Positions 1-6,916 of a stretch of 9,999 nt of DNA are shown here, in pieces. Below the pieces are notes generated by a model. The model was not told the origin of the DNA. It saw nothing but the letters and a program-made list of their open reading frames with translations, and ran no database searches. The stretch is taken from NCBI GenBank assembly GCA_902489965.1, contig CABUCA010000069.1, positions 1 through 9,999 of the forward strand, written 5' to 3'. The DNA is from an uncultured Collinsella sp. GTDB lineage: Bacteria; Actinomycetota; Coriobacteriia; Coriobacteriales; Coriobacteriaceae. Position 1 is the stretch's first letter, and every line of letters begins with the position of its first letter. Position numbers and translations under genes: made by a program.

Positions 1-21
1 GGTTGCGGCGGTATCGGTCAT
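1..21 (-). CDS. Start of a further aro-operon gene (partial, cut by window edge)
   Basis: An ATG at 21-19 follows the pheA stop codon (24-22) with no base between them. Seven in-frame codons (Met-Thr-Asp-Thr-Ala-Ala-Thr) are visible before the window ends. A strong Shine-Dalgarno, GGAGGT (minus strand, 34-29), lies 7 nt before this ATG, inside the last codons of pheA, where it would serve no purpose unless a gene starts here. The identity cannot be read from seven residues. From operon logic the missing shikimate steps (aroE, aroK or a dehydroquinase) are the first candidates, but that is only inference. Confidence 0.6.
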
Positions 22-1167
22 CTAGAGCACCTCCGTGTAGCTGCCAAAGTAGGTGAAGCTCTCACACACGTCGTCGATCGAATTGAGCAGGTCGTCGAGG
101 GCCTTGCTGCCAAAGGGGCAGTCCAGGTCAAAGTAGAACATAAACTCAAAGTCGCGACCGGGGATGGGACGGCTCTCGAGCTTGATGAGGTTGATGTTGA
201 GCGCGTAGAAACGTTCGAGTACGCGATAGAGCGCGCCCGGCTCATTGGCCGTGGTGATCATGAGCGAGGTGCGATTAGCGCCGGGGTAGACGCGCGGCTC
301 GCGGCTGATGACGACAAAGCGCGTGTAGTTGTTGTCTGAGTCTTGGATATTGGGCTCCAGCACCTCCAGGCCATAGAGTGCCGCGCAGCTGCGCGATGCG
401 ATGGCAGCAACATCGGTGCGCTCGGAGCTGGCGACCATTTCGGCCGACATGGCCGTGTTGGGGTACTTGGTGGCGTGCAGGCCGTGCGCCTCGATAAAGC
501 TAGCGCACTGCGCGATGGCCTGACCGTGGCTGTAGACCTCGCGTATGTCCGCGAGCTTGGTGCCGGGCTTGACGAGCAAGTTGTGGTCGATCTTGAGGCG
601 AAGCGAGCGCACGATGTGAAAGTCGAACTGGGCGAGCAGGTCGTAGACGGCGTTGACCGAGCCGGCGGTGGAGTTCTCGATGGGCAGCACGCCAAACTCG
701 CAGAAGCCGTCGCGCACAGCGCGCATAACGCCTTCGAAGGTCTCGAAAAACGCGATGTCGGGCACGTCGAAGAGCTTGCACGCGGCGATTTGACTGTAAG
801 CGCCCTCAACGCCCTGACAAGCGACGGTGGCCGTCTGGGGGAAGGGTGTGTCAAAGGCCACGGCCGTGGCGTGGGCCTTTTGCGAGACAGTGATGCCCTT
901 GAGTTCGTTGATGTAGCGCTGCTGCTCGGCCTTGCTCATGCTCATGAGGAGACGGAACAGGGTGATAGTCTGCGCCTCGTAGCGCTCGGGCGCGCGGCTG
1001 GCGAGATTGTTGAGCTTGGAGCGCTCACGGGCGGGGTCGAAGACGGCTTTGCCCATCTCGATTTTTGACTTGGCGACCTCGGTGGCAATGTCCATACGCT
1101 CGACAAAGCTGTTGAGGAGCGTGGTGTCGATGCCATCGATGGCCTGGCGGATGTCAGCAAGGTCCAT
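22..1167 (-). CDS. pheA: Bifunctional chorismate mutase / prephenate dehydratase (P-protein) with ACT domain
   Basis: Converts chorismate to prephenate and then to phenylpyruvate, the committed route to phenylalanine, in the cytoplasm. The protein has 381 residues, close to the E. coli P-protein. Residues 1-90 are an AroQ-type chorismate mutase helix bundle (Arg7, Asp11, the K-x-G-x-x-V-x-D region at 35-44, Arg47-Glu48). Residues 114-290 are prephenate dehydratase, with GAYSQ (122-126), PIENSTAGSV (162-171) and the catalytic TRF motif (282-284). Residues 300-381 are an ACT domain with GALYRVL (311-317) and ESRP (331-334), the Phe-binding signature, so feedback inhibition by phenylalanine is expected. 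I chose the ATG at 1167, which has AAAGGGG 5 nt upstream. The frame stays open to 1311, but that extension only translates the palindromic repeat upstream and is rejected. This is the sixth gene of the operon and the only one separated from its predecessor by a long gap (169 nt). Confidence 0.96.
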   Translation of the reverse strand: MDLADIRQAIDGIDTTLLNSFVERMDIATEVAKSKIEMGKAVFDPARERSKLNNLASRAPERYEAQTITLFRLLMSMSKAEQQRYINELKGITVSQKAHATAVAFDTPFPQTATVACQGVEGAYSQIAACKLFDVPDIAFFETFEGVMRAVRDGFCEFGVLPIENSTAGSVNAVYDLLAQFDFHIVRSLRLKIDHNLLVKPGTKLADIREVYSHGQAIAQCASFIEAHGLHATKYPNTAMSAEMVASSERTDVAAIASRSCAALYGLEVLEPNIQDSDNNYTRFVVISREPRVYPGANRTSLMITTANEPGALYRVLERFYALNINLIKLESRPIPGRDFEFMFYFDLDCPFGSKALDDLLNSIDDVCESFTYFGSYTEVL

Positions 1168-1195
1168 GGAGGCCCCTTTCGTGAATGGTTGCCTG

Positions 1196-1322
1196 GGGTA
1201 GTTAATTTGGGACGGGGCTTTTTTAGCTACCCTTTGATTGTCGACGAATCGATGAGAGCCAGGGCAAATATCAACTGGCATATGGGGGTAGCTAAAATAG
1301 CCCCGTCCCAAATTAACTACCC
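1196..1322. repeat. Large palindromic repeat: two inverted 37-nt units, between aroC and pheA
   Basis: Two 37-nt arms, 1196-1232 and 1286-1322, are inverted copies of each other with one mismatch in 37 and are separated by a 53-nt spacer. Each arm also begins with GGGTAG and ends with CTACCC, so every unit has 6-nt terminal inverted repeats of its own, and both share the core AATTTGGGACGGGGCT. As RNA the whole element could fold into a long stem, or each unit could fold alone. There is no T-run after the stem on either strand, so it is not an ordinary intrinsic terminator. The arrangement resembles REP/BIME or MITE-type intergenic repeats. It fills 127 of the 169 nt between aroC and pheA; without it the gap would be about 42 nt, in line with the rest of the operon, which suggests insertion into an existing junction. 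No transposase is present. Confidence 0.9.
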
Positions 1323-1336
1323 TTGGGGTGGGTGGA

Positions 1337-2434
1337 CTAAAGCTGGGCGGCGTCCTCGAGGAGGGCGTCCCAGATGGCCAGCGCTGCGGCTGCTTCGGCT
1401 ACGGGGACAGCTCGGGGGACGATGCAGGGATCGTGACGACCGTGGACCGAGAGTTCGACATTTTCCATGGCGTCCATGTCCACGGTCTGCTGCTCGCGGC
1501 CAATGGAGGGCGTCGGCTTTACGGCCATACGCCACATGACGGGCGCGCCGGTCGAAATACCGCCCAGGATGCCGCCGGCGTTGTTGGATTCGACCTCGAT
1601 CTTTCCGGTCTCGGCGTCGATGCGATACGGATCGTTGTTCTCGCTGCCGCGCATGGCGGCCACGGCAAAGCCCATGCCAAACTCCACGCCCTTTACGGCG
1701 GGAATTCCAAAGGCGATTTGCGCGATGCGGTTCTCGATTCCGTCGAACATGGGGTCGCCGATGCCCGCGGGAAGCCCGTAAATGCCGCACTCCACGATGC
1801 CGCCGATGCTGTCAAGCTCGTCGCGAGCGGCTAGGATTTCCTCGCGCATGCGGCCGGCTGCGGCGGCGTCAATGCACGGCAGGTCGTTCGTAAGAATCGC
1901 CTTGCGGTCGGCCTCGCGATAGGCCATATCGTCCATGGGTAGGTCGGAGATACCGCCGATCTGCGCGACGTGCGCCATGACCTGAATACCGCGGGCCTCG
2001 AGTGCCTGCAGCGCAATGCCGCCGGCGATGCATAAGGGGGCCGTTAGGCGGCCGGAAAAATGCCCGCCACCAGCGACATCGTGCATGTTGTGATACTTCA
2101 CGCGCGCAGGGAAGTCCGCATGTCCGGGACGGGGCTTGCGGCGCAGCTCGGAGTAATCCTTGGAGCGCGTGTTGGTGTTCTCGATAATCGCGGCGATGGG
2201 CGCGCCGGTGGTATGTCCATCGACCACACCGGCGATGATATGCGCGGCGTCGGCCTCGCAGCGTTTGGTCGCGGTCTCGTCGCGGCCGGGGGCGCGACGG
2301 TCGAGGAAGGCCTGCAGCTTCTCCTGGTCCACGGCGATGCCCGCCGGGATGCCATCGAGCGAGCAGCCGATGGCGGGGGAGTGCGACTGTCCGAAGATGC
2401 TTAAGTGCAAGACGTTGCCAAAGGTCGAGGACAT
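1337..2434 (-). CDS. aroC: Chorismate synthase
   Basis: Catalyses the anti-1,4-elimination of phosphate from EPSP to give chorismate, using reduced FMN; it is the last common step before the Phe, Tyr and Trp branches. The protein has 365 residues, a normal length. Family signatures seen: GQSHSPAIG at 15-23 (the usual GESHG region, with the invariant His18), RPGHAD at 102-107 with the second invariant His105, GGGHFSGRLT at 122-131, and RHDPC at 333-337 near the C-terminus. The GGGHFSGR form, instead of the GGGRSSAR seen in E. coli, is the version I associate with clostridial enzymes. No flavin reductase domain is attached, so the FMN must be reduced by another protein. The ATG at 2434 lies 1 nt after the aroA stop and is served by GAGGAGG (2447-2441), 6 nt upstream and inside the aroA coding sequence, so translation is likely coupled to aroA. 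Confidence 0.97.
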   Translation of the reverse strand: MSSTFGNVLHLSIFGQSHSPAIGCSLDGIPAGIAVDQEKLQAFLDRRAPGRDETATKRCEADAAHIIAGVVDGHTTGAPIAAIIENTNTRSKDYSELRRKPRPGHADFPARVKYHNMHDVAGGGHFSGRLTAPLCIAGGIALQALEARGIQVMAHVAQIGGISDLPMDDMAYREADRKAILTNDLPCIDAAAAGRMREEILAARDELDSIGGIVECGIYGLPAGIGDPMFDGIENRIAQIAFGIPAVKGVEFGMGFAVAAMRGSENNDPYRIDAETGKIEVESNNAGGILGGISTGAPVMWRMAVKPTPSIGREQQTVDMDAMENVELSVHGRHDPCIVPRAVPVAEAAAALAIWDALLEDAAQL

Positions 2435-2435
2435 G

Positions 2436-3755
2436 CTATTCCTCCTCGAGTGTGACCTTACCGCCCAGCAGGCGGTAGTGGTCGAAGAAATCGGGATAGG
2501 ACTTGTTGACGGCCTCGGCGCCGTGGATCACGACCTCGCCGGTGGCACGGCTCGCAGCGATGGCGGCCATCATGGCGATGCGGTGGTCGTTGTGCGAATC
2601 GACCTCGCCGCCGGTGAAGGCATCGACACCCTTGATGATGAGGTCGTCACCGGCGATGCGCACCTGTGCGCCCAGCGCGGTGAGCTCGCGGGTGGTGGTG
2701 ACCAGACGGTCAGATTCCTTGATGCGCAGGCGCGCACAGTCACGGATGAACGTGCGGCCCTGAGCCAGCGAGGCCACGGCCGAGATAACGGGTACCAGGT
2801 CGGGAATGTCGTGGGCGCTCATCTCAAAGCCGGCGAGCTTGTCGGACTGCACGGTGGCGGCGTTGGTGGAGCGCACGATGCGGGCGCCAAAGCGCGAAAG
2901 CGCGGCAAGCACGTTGCGGTCGCCCTGCGCGGAGCTCAGCGACACGCCCTCCACGGTGATGGGGTCGGTGCCGATGGCGCCAGCGCACAACCAAAAGGCG
3001 GCGTTGGACCAGTCGCCCTCGACGGCCACGCTGCCGGGCGTGCGGTACGAGCCACTGCTCACGCGGAAGTTCGTGACCTCGGGCTGACCGTCTTTGGCGG
3101 GAATGCGCTCGACGTTGACCTCAACGCCAAAGGCCTTCATGGCCTGGATCGTTAGGTTGATGTAGGGGCGGCTCTCAATGAGGCCGGTCACCTGCACACA
3201 GGAGGGCTGGGCGAGCAACGGGGCCGCCAGCAGCAGGCCCGAGATATACTGCGAGCTCACGTTGCCCGGCAGCACAAAGGTGCCCGGGCGCATGCGGCCG
3301 CTTGTCTTGAGCGGAAAACCGCCCAGACCCTGCAGGTCGCAGCCGGCGGCGATGATCTCGTCCGAGAGCGGGGACAGCGGGCGGGCGCCCAAGCGTCCCT
3401 GACCCACAAAAGTTGCTTCTGCGCCCAGCGCGCAGGCGACGGGCAACATAAAGCGGAGCGTGGAGCCGCTTTCGCCGCAGTCAAGCGTTCCGCCGGCAAG
3501 TGCCTTGAGCAGGCCAAACTCAATGCTCTTCATAGTGGGGTGGACCTGGAAGCCGTCCTCGACGGTCTCGATGCGAGCACCCAGGGCCGTAAGGCAGCGC
3601 ACCGTGGCCTCGATGTCGGCGCAGGTGGTGTTGCAGGTAACGTGCGTCTCGCCGTTGGCAAGCGCAGCGCAGATGATGAGGCGATGCGCCATCGACTTGG
3701 ACGCGATCGCGGGAACGGTGCCCTTGAGCGGGGAGGGGGTGATGCGGGCTAGCAT
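2436..3755 (-). CDS. aroA: 3-phosphoshikimate 1-carboxyvinyltransferase (EPSP synthase)
   Basis: Transfers the enolpyruvyl group of PEP to shikimate 3-phosphate, step six of the shikimate pathway. The protein has 439 residues in two inside-out alpha/beta domains. Substrate and catalytic residues are in place: Lys20-Ser21 and Arg25 in ASKSMAHR (18-25), GESGSTLR (94-101) forming the PEP loop with Arg101, SSQY (167-170), GDWSNAAFW (247-255), the catalytic Asp319 in DIPDL, Glu347 in RIKESDR, DHRIAM (390-395) and Lys418 in NKSYPDFF. The PEP loop differs from the E. coli GNAGTAMRP: Thr is replaced by Ser and the Pro after MR by Phe (102). The ATG at 3755 overlaps the end of aroB by 7 nt, with AAGGGAG 10 nt upstream. 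The C-terminus ends Leu-Glu-Glu-Glu, and those Glu codons also form the aroC ribosome binding site. Confidence 0.97.
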   Translation of the reverse strand: MLARITPSPLKGTVPAIASKSMAHRLIICAALANGETHVTCNTTCADIEATVRCLTALGARIETVEDGFQVHPTMKSIEFGLLKALAGGTLDCGESGSTLRFMLPVACALGAEATFVGQGRLGARPLSPLSDEIIAAGCDLQGLGGFPLKTSGRMRPGTFVLPGNVSSQYISGLLLAAPLLAQPSCVQVTGLIESRPYINLTIQAMKAFGVEVNVERIPAKDGQPEVTNFRVSSGSYRTPGSVAVEGDWSNAAFWLCAGAIGTDPITVEGVSLSSAQGDRNVLAALSRFGARIVRSTNAATVQSDKLAGFEMSAHDIPDLVPVISAVASLAQGRTFIRDCARLRIKESDRLVTTTRELTALGAQVRIAGDDLIIKGVDAFTGGEVDSHNDHRIAMMAAIAASRATGEVVIHGAEAVNKSYPDFFDHYRLLGGKVTLEEE

Positions 3756-4855
3756 GCGGATGCGTCTCCCTTCTGGCCGAGGCCCTCGGCAATGAGTTCG
3801 TGGAAAGTGGAAAGCGGCGTGCGGTCGATGTAGCAGCGGCCAATGCCGTGCGGAATCACCAGGTCGATGGTGTCGCCCGCGCGCTTCTTGTCGTGGAGCG
3901 CCTCGGCAAAGACGGCATCGGCATCTAGGTCGCAGCGGGTCTTGAGGCCATGGCGGGCGCAGAGCTCCTCAATACGACCGGGCAGTGCAGCATCGCAAAC
4001 GCCGTGCAGGGCCGCGGCGCGCGTGATAATGCCCATGCCGATCGACACGCAGTTGCCGTGTCCGAGCTCAAAGTGCTCGCAAGCCTCGACGGCGTGTCCG
4101 GCGCTGTGTCCAAAGTTGAGGAGCTTGCGCTGGTTGGTTTCGCGCTCGTCGGCGACGACCACGGCGCGCTTGATGTCGATATTGCGGGCGATGATGAGCG
4201 CTACGCGGGCCACATCGCGGTTGAGTAGCTCAAGCGTAAGCGGGGTCTTCTCCAGTTCGGCGAAAAGCTCCGGGTCGGCGATCACGGCATGCTTGATGAC
4301 CTCGCCGCAGCCGTCGGCGAACTGCTCGGGCGTGAGGGTGGCCAGGCACCCCACGTCGGCGATAACCACGCTCGGCTGCCAAAAGGCGCCGGCCAAGTTC
4401 TTGCCGGCAGCCAGGTCGATGGCGGTCTTGCCGCCCACCGACGAATCCACCATGGCGAGCAGACTCGTCGGGATCTGCACAAACTTGCAGCCGCGCATGT
4501 AGGTGGCGGCCACAAAGCCCGCCACGTCGCCCACGACGCCGCCGCCGAGTGCCACGATCACGTCGGAGCGCGAAAGCTCGTGCTCGGCCACAAACTCTAA
4601 AATGGCAACGTAGGTCTCGGCGCGCTTATGGGCCTCGCCAGCCTCGAAGGTGCAGATGCTCACCTCGTAGCCTGCGGATTCGAGGCTCTGCTTAACAGGC
4701 ATCTGGTAGAGGGGGCCTACGTTGGTGTCCGTCACGATGACAGCGCGCGAGCCGCCGGCGGTGGCTCGAACGAGCGGTCCCGCCTGCTCCAGCAAAAACG
4801 TGCCAACATGCACCTGGTAGGGGCGTGCAGTGTCGATATCGATGGTAATCGCCAT
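3749..4855 (-). CDS. aroB: 3-dehydroquinate synthase
   Basis: Cyclises DAHP to 3-dehydroquinate, step two of the shikimate pathway, using NAD as a transient oxidant and a divalent metal, usually zinc. The protein has 368 residues, standard for the stand-alone enzyme. Seen in order: GEAHK (73-77), the NAD-binding ALGGGVVGDVAGF (102-114), PTSLLAMVDSSVGGKTAID (129-147) with Lys143, GCGEVIKHA (182-190) with metal ligand Glu185, NFGHSAGHAVE (247-257) with metal ligand His250 and substrate-contacting His254, and His266 in ELGHG as the third ligand. The 250/254/266 spacing matches the ligand spacing known for the Aspergillus AROM domain. ATG at 4855 has AAAGGA 9 nt upstream. It follows tyrA after 36 nt and overlaps aroA by 7 nt. 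The C-terminal tail ending Ser-Ala-Cys shows no conserved feature. Confidence 0.97.
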   Translation of the reverse strand: MAITIDIDTARPYQVHVGTFLLEQAGPLVRATAGGSRAVIVTDTNVGPLYQMPVKQSLESAGYEVSICTFEAGEAHKRAETYVAILEFVAEHELSRSDVIVALGGGVVGDVAGFVAATYMRGCKFVQIPTSLLAMVDSSVGGKTAIDLAAGKNLAGAFWQPSVVIADVGCLATLTPEQFADGCGEVIKHAVIADPELFAELEKTPLTLELLNRDVARVALIIARNIDIKRAVVVADERETNQRKLLNFGHSAGHAVEACEHFELGHGNCVSIGMGIITRAAALHGVCDAALPGRIEELCARHGLKTRCDLDADAVFAEALHDKKRAGDTIDLVIPHGIGRCYIDRTPLSTFHELIAEGLGQKGDASAC

Positions 4856-4891
4856 AAGCTATGGTCCTTTCGACCTGGCGTGATAGGTGGT

Positions 4892-5806
4892 CTAGTGGGA
4901 GGCCTCGTCGTCGAGTGCGCGCTTAATGCGGTCGCCCTCGGCAAGGAGATTCTCCAGATAGCGCTGGTCGCGGTCCTTGAGCGCACGGCTGTAGGCGCCG
5001 AGCGACTCGATCAGATGGTCGATCTCGAAGGCGAGCGCGTCGGCGTCGTCGATCATGAGCTCGGACCACATTTGCGGGTTGAGGTGCGCCACGCGGGTGA
5101 GATCGCGGTAGCTACCGGCCGAAAAGCCGTGGTGAACCTGGGCGGTGGGGCTTTTGACGTAGGCGTTGGATACCACGTGCGCAAGCTGGCTCGTGAAGGC
5201 GATGACGCGGTCGTGCTCGGCGGCGCTGGTCACGCTGAACTTGCCAAAGCCCAAGGGGCGCACCATCTCGCGCACCTGGCCCAAAAGCTCCAGCTTGAGC
5301 GCATCGTCTACCGCGGGCGGTACGAGCACCAGCGGGGCGCCCTGGAACAGGTCGGCACGAGAGTTAGCGTAGCCCGAGAACTGGGTGCCCGCCATGGGGT
5401 GCGCACCCACAAAGTAAAAGCCGTGCTCGCGGGCAAGCTCAAAGGCGCGCTCGCACACGATGCCCTTGACGCCCACCGTGTCGATCACCACGGGGCCCAT
5501 GATGGCCTCGGTGTCGGTGGCATCGGCGAGTGCCTGTGCATGCGCCTCGAGCCACTCGATGCAGGCCTCGGGGTAGCAGGCCAGGACGATGATGTCGCAT
5601 TCGCCGAGTGTCTTGTCGTTGAGCTCTCCGGCGACAGTGCCCATGCTAGCGGCCGTCATGACATCGTCATCGGGGTCCCAGGCCAGCACGCGGACGCCCG
5701 CCTGCGCATAGCCGCGGGCAAAGCTGCCGCCGATGAGGCCCAGGCCCACGATGCCCGCGCATTTGGGGCCGCCCTGGTTAACGCGTGCGTTTCTCACCGT
5801 ACCCAT
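4892..5806 (-). CDS. tyrA: Prephenate dehydrogenase
   Basis: Oxidatively decarboxylates prephenate to 4-hydroxyphenylpyruvate on the way to tyrosine. The protein has 304 residues: an N-terminal Rossmann domain with GLGLIGGS (21-28) and an acidic residue, Asp44, at the end of the second strand, which favours NAD over NADP (inference), then the all-helical dimerisation domain. Family motifs: FVGAHPMAGTQFSGY (132-146) with the conserved His136, SQLAH (206-210) with His210 (the usual motif is TQLPH; Ala replaces Pro), and SYRDLTR (232-238) with the prephenate-binding Arg234. There is no chorismate mutase fusion and no C-terminal ACT domain, so prephenate must come from PheA or another mutase, and direct Tyr inhibition through an ACT domain is not expected. 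The ATG at 5806 comes 3 nt after the aroF stop with only a weak upstream purine stretch (AAGAG), suggesting translational coupling; a GTG at codon 4 is a less likely alternative. Confidence 0.95.
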   Translation of the reverse strand: MGTVRNARVNQGGPKCAGIVGLGLIGGSFARGYAQAGVRVLAWDPDDDVMTAASMGTVAGELNDKTLGECDIIVLACYPEACIEWLEAHAQALADATDTEAIMGPVVIDTVGVKGIVCERAFELAREHGFYFVGAHPMAGTQFSGYANSRADLFQGAPLVLVPPAVDDALKLELLGQVREMVRPLGFGKFSVTSAAEHDRVIAFTSQLAHVVSNAYVKSPTAQVHHGFSAGSYRDLTRVAHLNPQMWSELMIDDADALAFEIDHLIESLGAYSRALKDRDQRYLENLLAEGDRIKRALDDEASH

Positions 5807-5809
5807 GGG

Positions 5810-6832
5810 CTAATCCATGGTCTCTTGGCAGACAACCTCGCGGATGGCTCGGATGCGGCGCATGGTGTCGTCGAACTGATCGGGGGTGAGGGCCTGGGCG
5901 CCGTCGGACCAGGCGCGGCTCGGTTCGTCGTGGACCTCGATCTCCAGACCGTTGGCGCCGCAGGCGGTCGCGGCGAGCGCCATGGGCTCAACGTAGCGGG
6001 TGTAGCCGGTGGCGTGGCTGGGGTCGGCGACGACGGGCAGGTGCGACAGGTGGTGCAGCACCGGCACGGCGTTGAGGTCGAAGGTATTGCGGGTACGGGT
6101 CTCGAAGGTGCGGATGCCGCGCTCGCACAGGATGACGTTGTCGTTGCCCTCGCTCATGATGTACTCGGCGGCCATGAGCAGCTCATCGATCGTGCCGGAC
6201 ATACCGCGCTTGAGCAGGACCGGAGTCTTGGTCTTGCCGACCTCCTTGAGCAGGGGGAAGTTCTGGGCGTTGCGGGCGCCGATCTGCATGACGTCGATCT
6301 TCTTGTCAAGGAAGACCTGCACGTCGCGTGGGTCCATGATCTCGGTGACGATCGGCATGTCGAGCTCGGCAGACGCCTCGCACAGCAGGTCGAGGCCGGC
6401 GGGGCCCATGCCCTGGTAGGCGTAGGGGGAGGTGCGGGGCTTGTAGGCACCGCCGCGCAGCATCGTGGCACCGGCGGCCTTCACGCGGCGGGCGATGCGG
6501 ACGAGGTTCTCGCCCTCGACGGAGCACGGGCCGGCGATGACCTGGAACTGATCGCCGCCGATCTTGACGCCGTGGCCGCAGTCGATGACGGAGTCCTCGG
6601 GGTGGAACTTACGGTTGGCGCGCTTGAACGGCTCGGAGACGCGCTGCACGCGCTCGACGACATCCATGGACTCGAGCAGGAACGGGTCGATCTTGGTCGT
6701 ATCGCCCACCAGGCCGATAATCGTCTCATTCTCGCCGCGCGAGACATCGGTCTTCAGGCCCTTTTTCTCAATCCAGCTGACGATATGGCCGACGGCCTCG
6801 TCGCTGGCGCTCTGCTTTAAAATTGCAATCAT
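5810..6832 (-). CDS. aroF: 3-deoxy-7-phosphoheptulonate (DAHP) synthase, type I-beta with N-terminal ferredoxin-like domain
   Basis: Condenses PEP with erythrose 4-phosphate to DAHP, the entry and main control step of aromatic biosynthesis. The protein has 340 residues, with the layout of the Thermotoga maritima enzyme (338 residues): residues 1-65 form the ferredoxin-like regulatory domain, and from about 75 onwards a TIM barrel. Motifs: AGPCSVEG (100-107), RGGAYKPRTSPYAYQG (126-141), GARNAQNF (185-192), LLKRG (206-210), CERGIRTFE (236-244), DPSHATG (270-276) and EVHDEP (299-304). The four metal ligands known in T. maritima are matched at Cys103, His273, Glu299 and Asp310. The N-terminal domain predicts feedback inhibition by Tyr and/or Phe. 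I chose ATG 6832, with GAGAGG 6 nt upstream; an in-frame ATG at 6880 lies inside the terminator hairpin and lacks such a site. First gene of the operon. The symbol follows common usage; aroG or aroH is used in some genomes. Confidence 0.95.
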   Translation of the reverse strand: MIAILKQSASDEAVGHIVSWIEKKGLKTDVSRGENETIIGLVGDTTKIDPFLLESMDVVERVQRVSEPFKRANRKFHPEDSVIDCGHGVKIGGDQFQVIAGPCSVEGENLVRIARRVKAAGATMLRGGAYKPRTSPYAYQGMGPAGLDLLCEASAELDMPIVTEIMDPRDVQVFLDKKIDVMQIGARNAQNFPLLKEVGKTKTPVLLKRGMSGTIDELLMAAEYIMSEGNDNVILCERGIRTFETRTRNTFDLNAVPVLHHLSHLPVVADPSHATGYTRYVEPMALAATACGANGLEIEVHDEPSRAWSDGAQALTPDQFDDTMRRIRAIREVVCQETMD

Positions 6833-6865
6833 GGTGTGCCTCTCACCTCGATGGATAACTTTTGC

Positions 6866-6890
6866 AAAAACGGCCCGCATCGCGAGCCGT
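6866..6890 (-). terminator. Intrinsic terminator hairpin in the aroF leader (candidate attenuator)
   Basis: Read on the minus strand, ACGGCTCGC (6890-6882) pairs with GCGGGCCGT (6878-6870) around a GAT loop: 9 pairs including one G-U. Five T residues (6870-6866) follow. On the plus strand the same hairpin has no T-run behind it, so it is oriented towards aroF. Only 33 nt separate it from the aroF start codon, too little room for a separate promoter, and no minus-strand gene lies upstream for it to terminate. The simplest reading is a transcriptional attenuator controlling the whole aro operon. I see no T-box consensus. Confidence 0.6.
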
Positions 6891-6910
6891 GTATATATGG
6901 CGCATGAGAG

Positions 6911-6916
6911 TTTATA
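6911..6916 (-). promoter_or_regulatory. Possible -10 box for the aro operon
   Basis: Minus-strand TATAAA at 6916-6911, in an AT-richer patch upstream of the attenuator hairpin, is the best -10-like hexamer on this strand between aroF and the tRNA. No convincing -35 hexamer stands 16-18 nt before it, so the call is weak. If used, transcription would begin near 6905. Further TATA-like hexamers near 6897-6890 are alternatives, and an upstream start beyond 6953 cannot be excluded. The rest of the 6833-7036 gap holds the attenuator, the tRNA promoter and no credible conventional gene. Confidence 0.25.

Noticed and set aside
343..1068. A 241-codon plus-strand frame opposite pheA
   Set aside because: Antisense shadow with low-complexity composition; PheA has all expected motifs on the other strand.
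1168..1311. N-terminal extension of PheA by 48 residues
   Set aside because: The extra residues are a translation of the palindromic repeat, a good ribosome site precedes the ATG at 1167, and the chorismate mutase domain starts exactly there.
1196..1322. The palindromic repeat as an intrinsic terminator for aroC
   Set aside because: No T-run follows the stem on the minus strand and pheA downstream belongs to the same pathway and strand; an effect on mRNA stability or partial termination remains possible.
1194..1329. TGGGGT on both sides of the palindromic repeat (1194-1199 and 1324-1329) as a target-site duplication
   Set aside because: The left copy overlaps the arm itself and G-runs are common here, so a true duplication cannot be claimed without an empty site for comparison.
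2160..3155. A 331-codon plus-strand frame opposite aroC and aroA
   Set aside because: Antisense shadow of genes with complete catalytic motifs; no domain seen in its translation.
4628..6820. A 730-codon open frame on the plus strand opposite aroB, tyrA and aroF
   Set aside because: It is the antisense shadow of three well-supported genes. In high-GC DNA the complementary frame often lacks stops, and its translation is Gly/Ala/His/Val-rich with no recognisable domain or motif.
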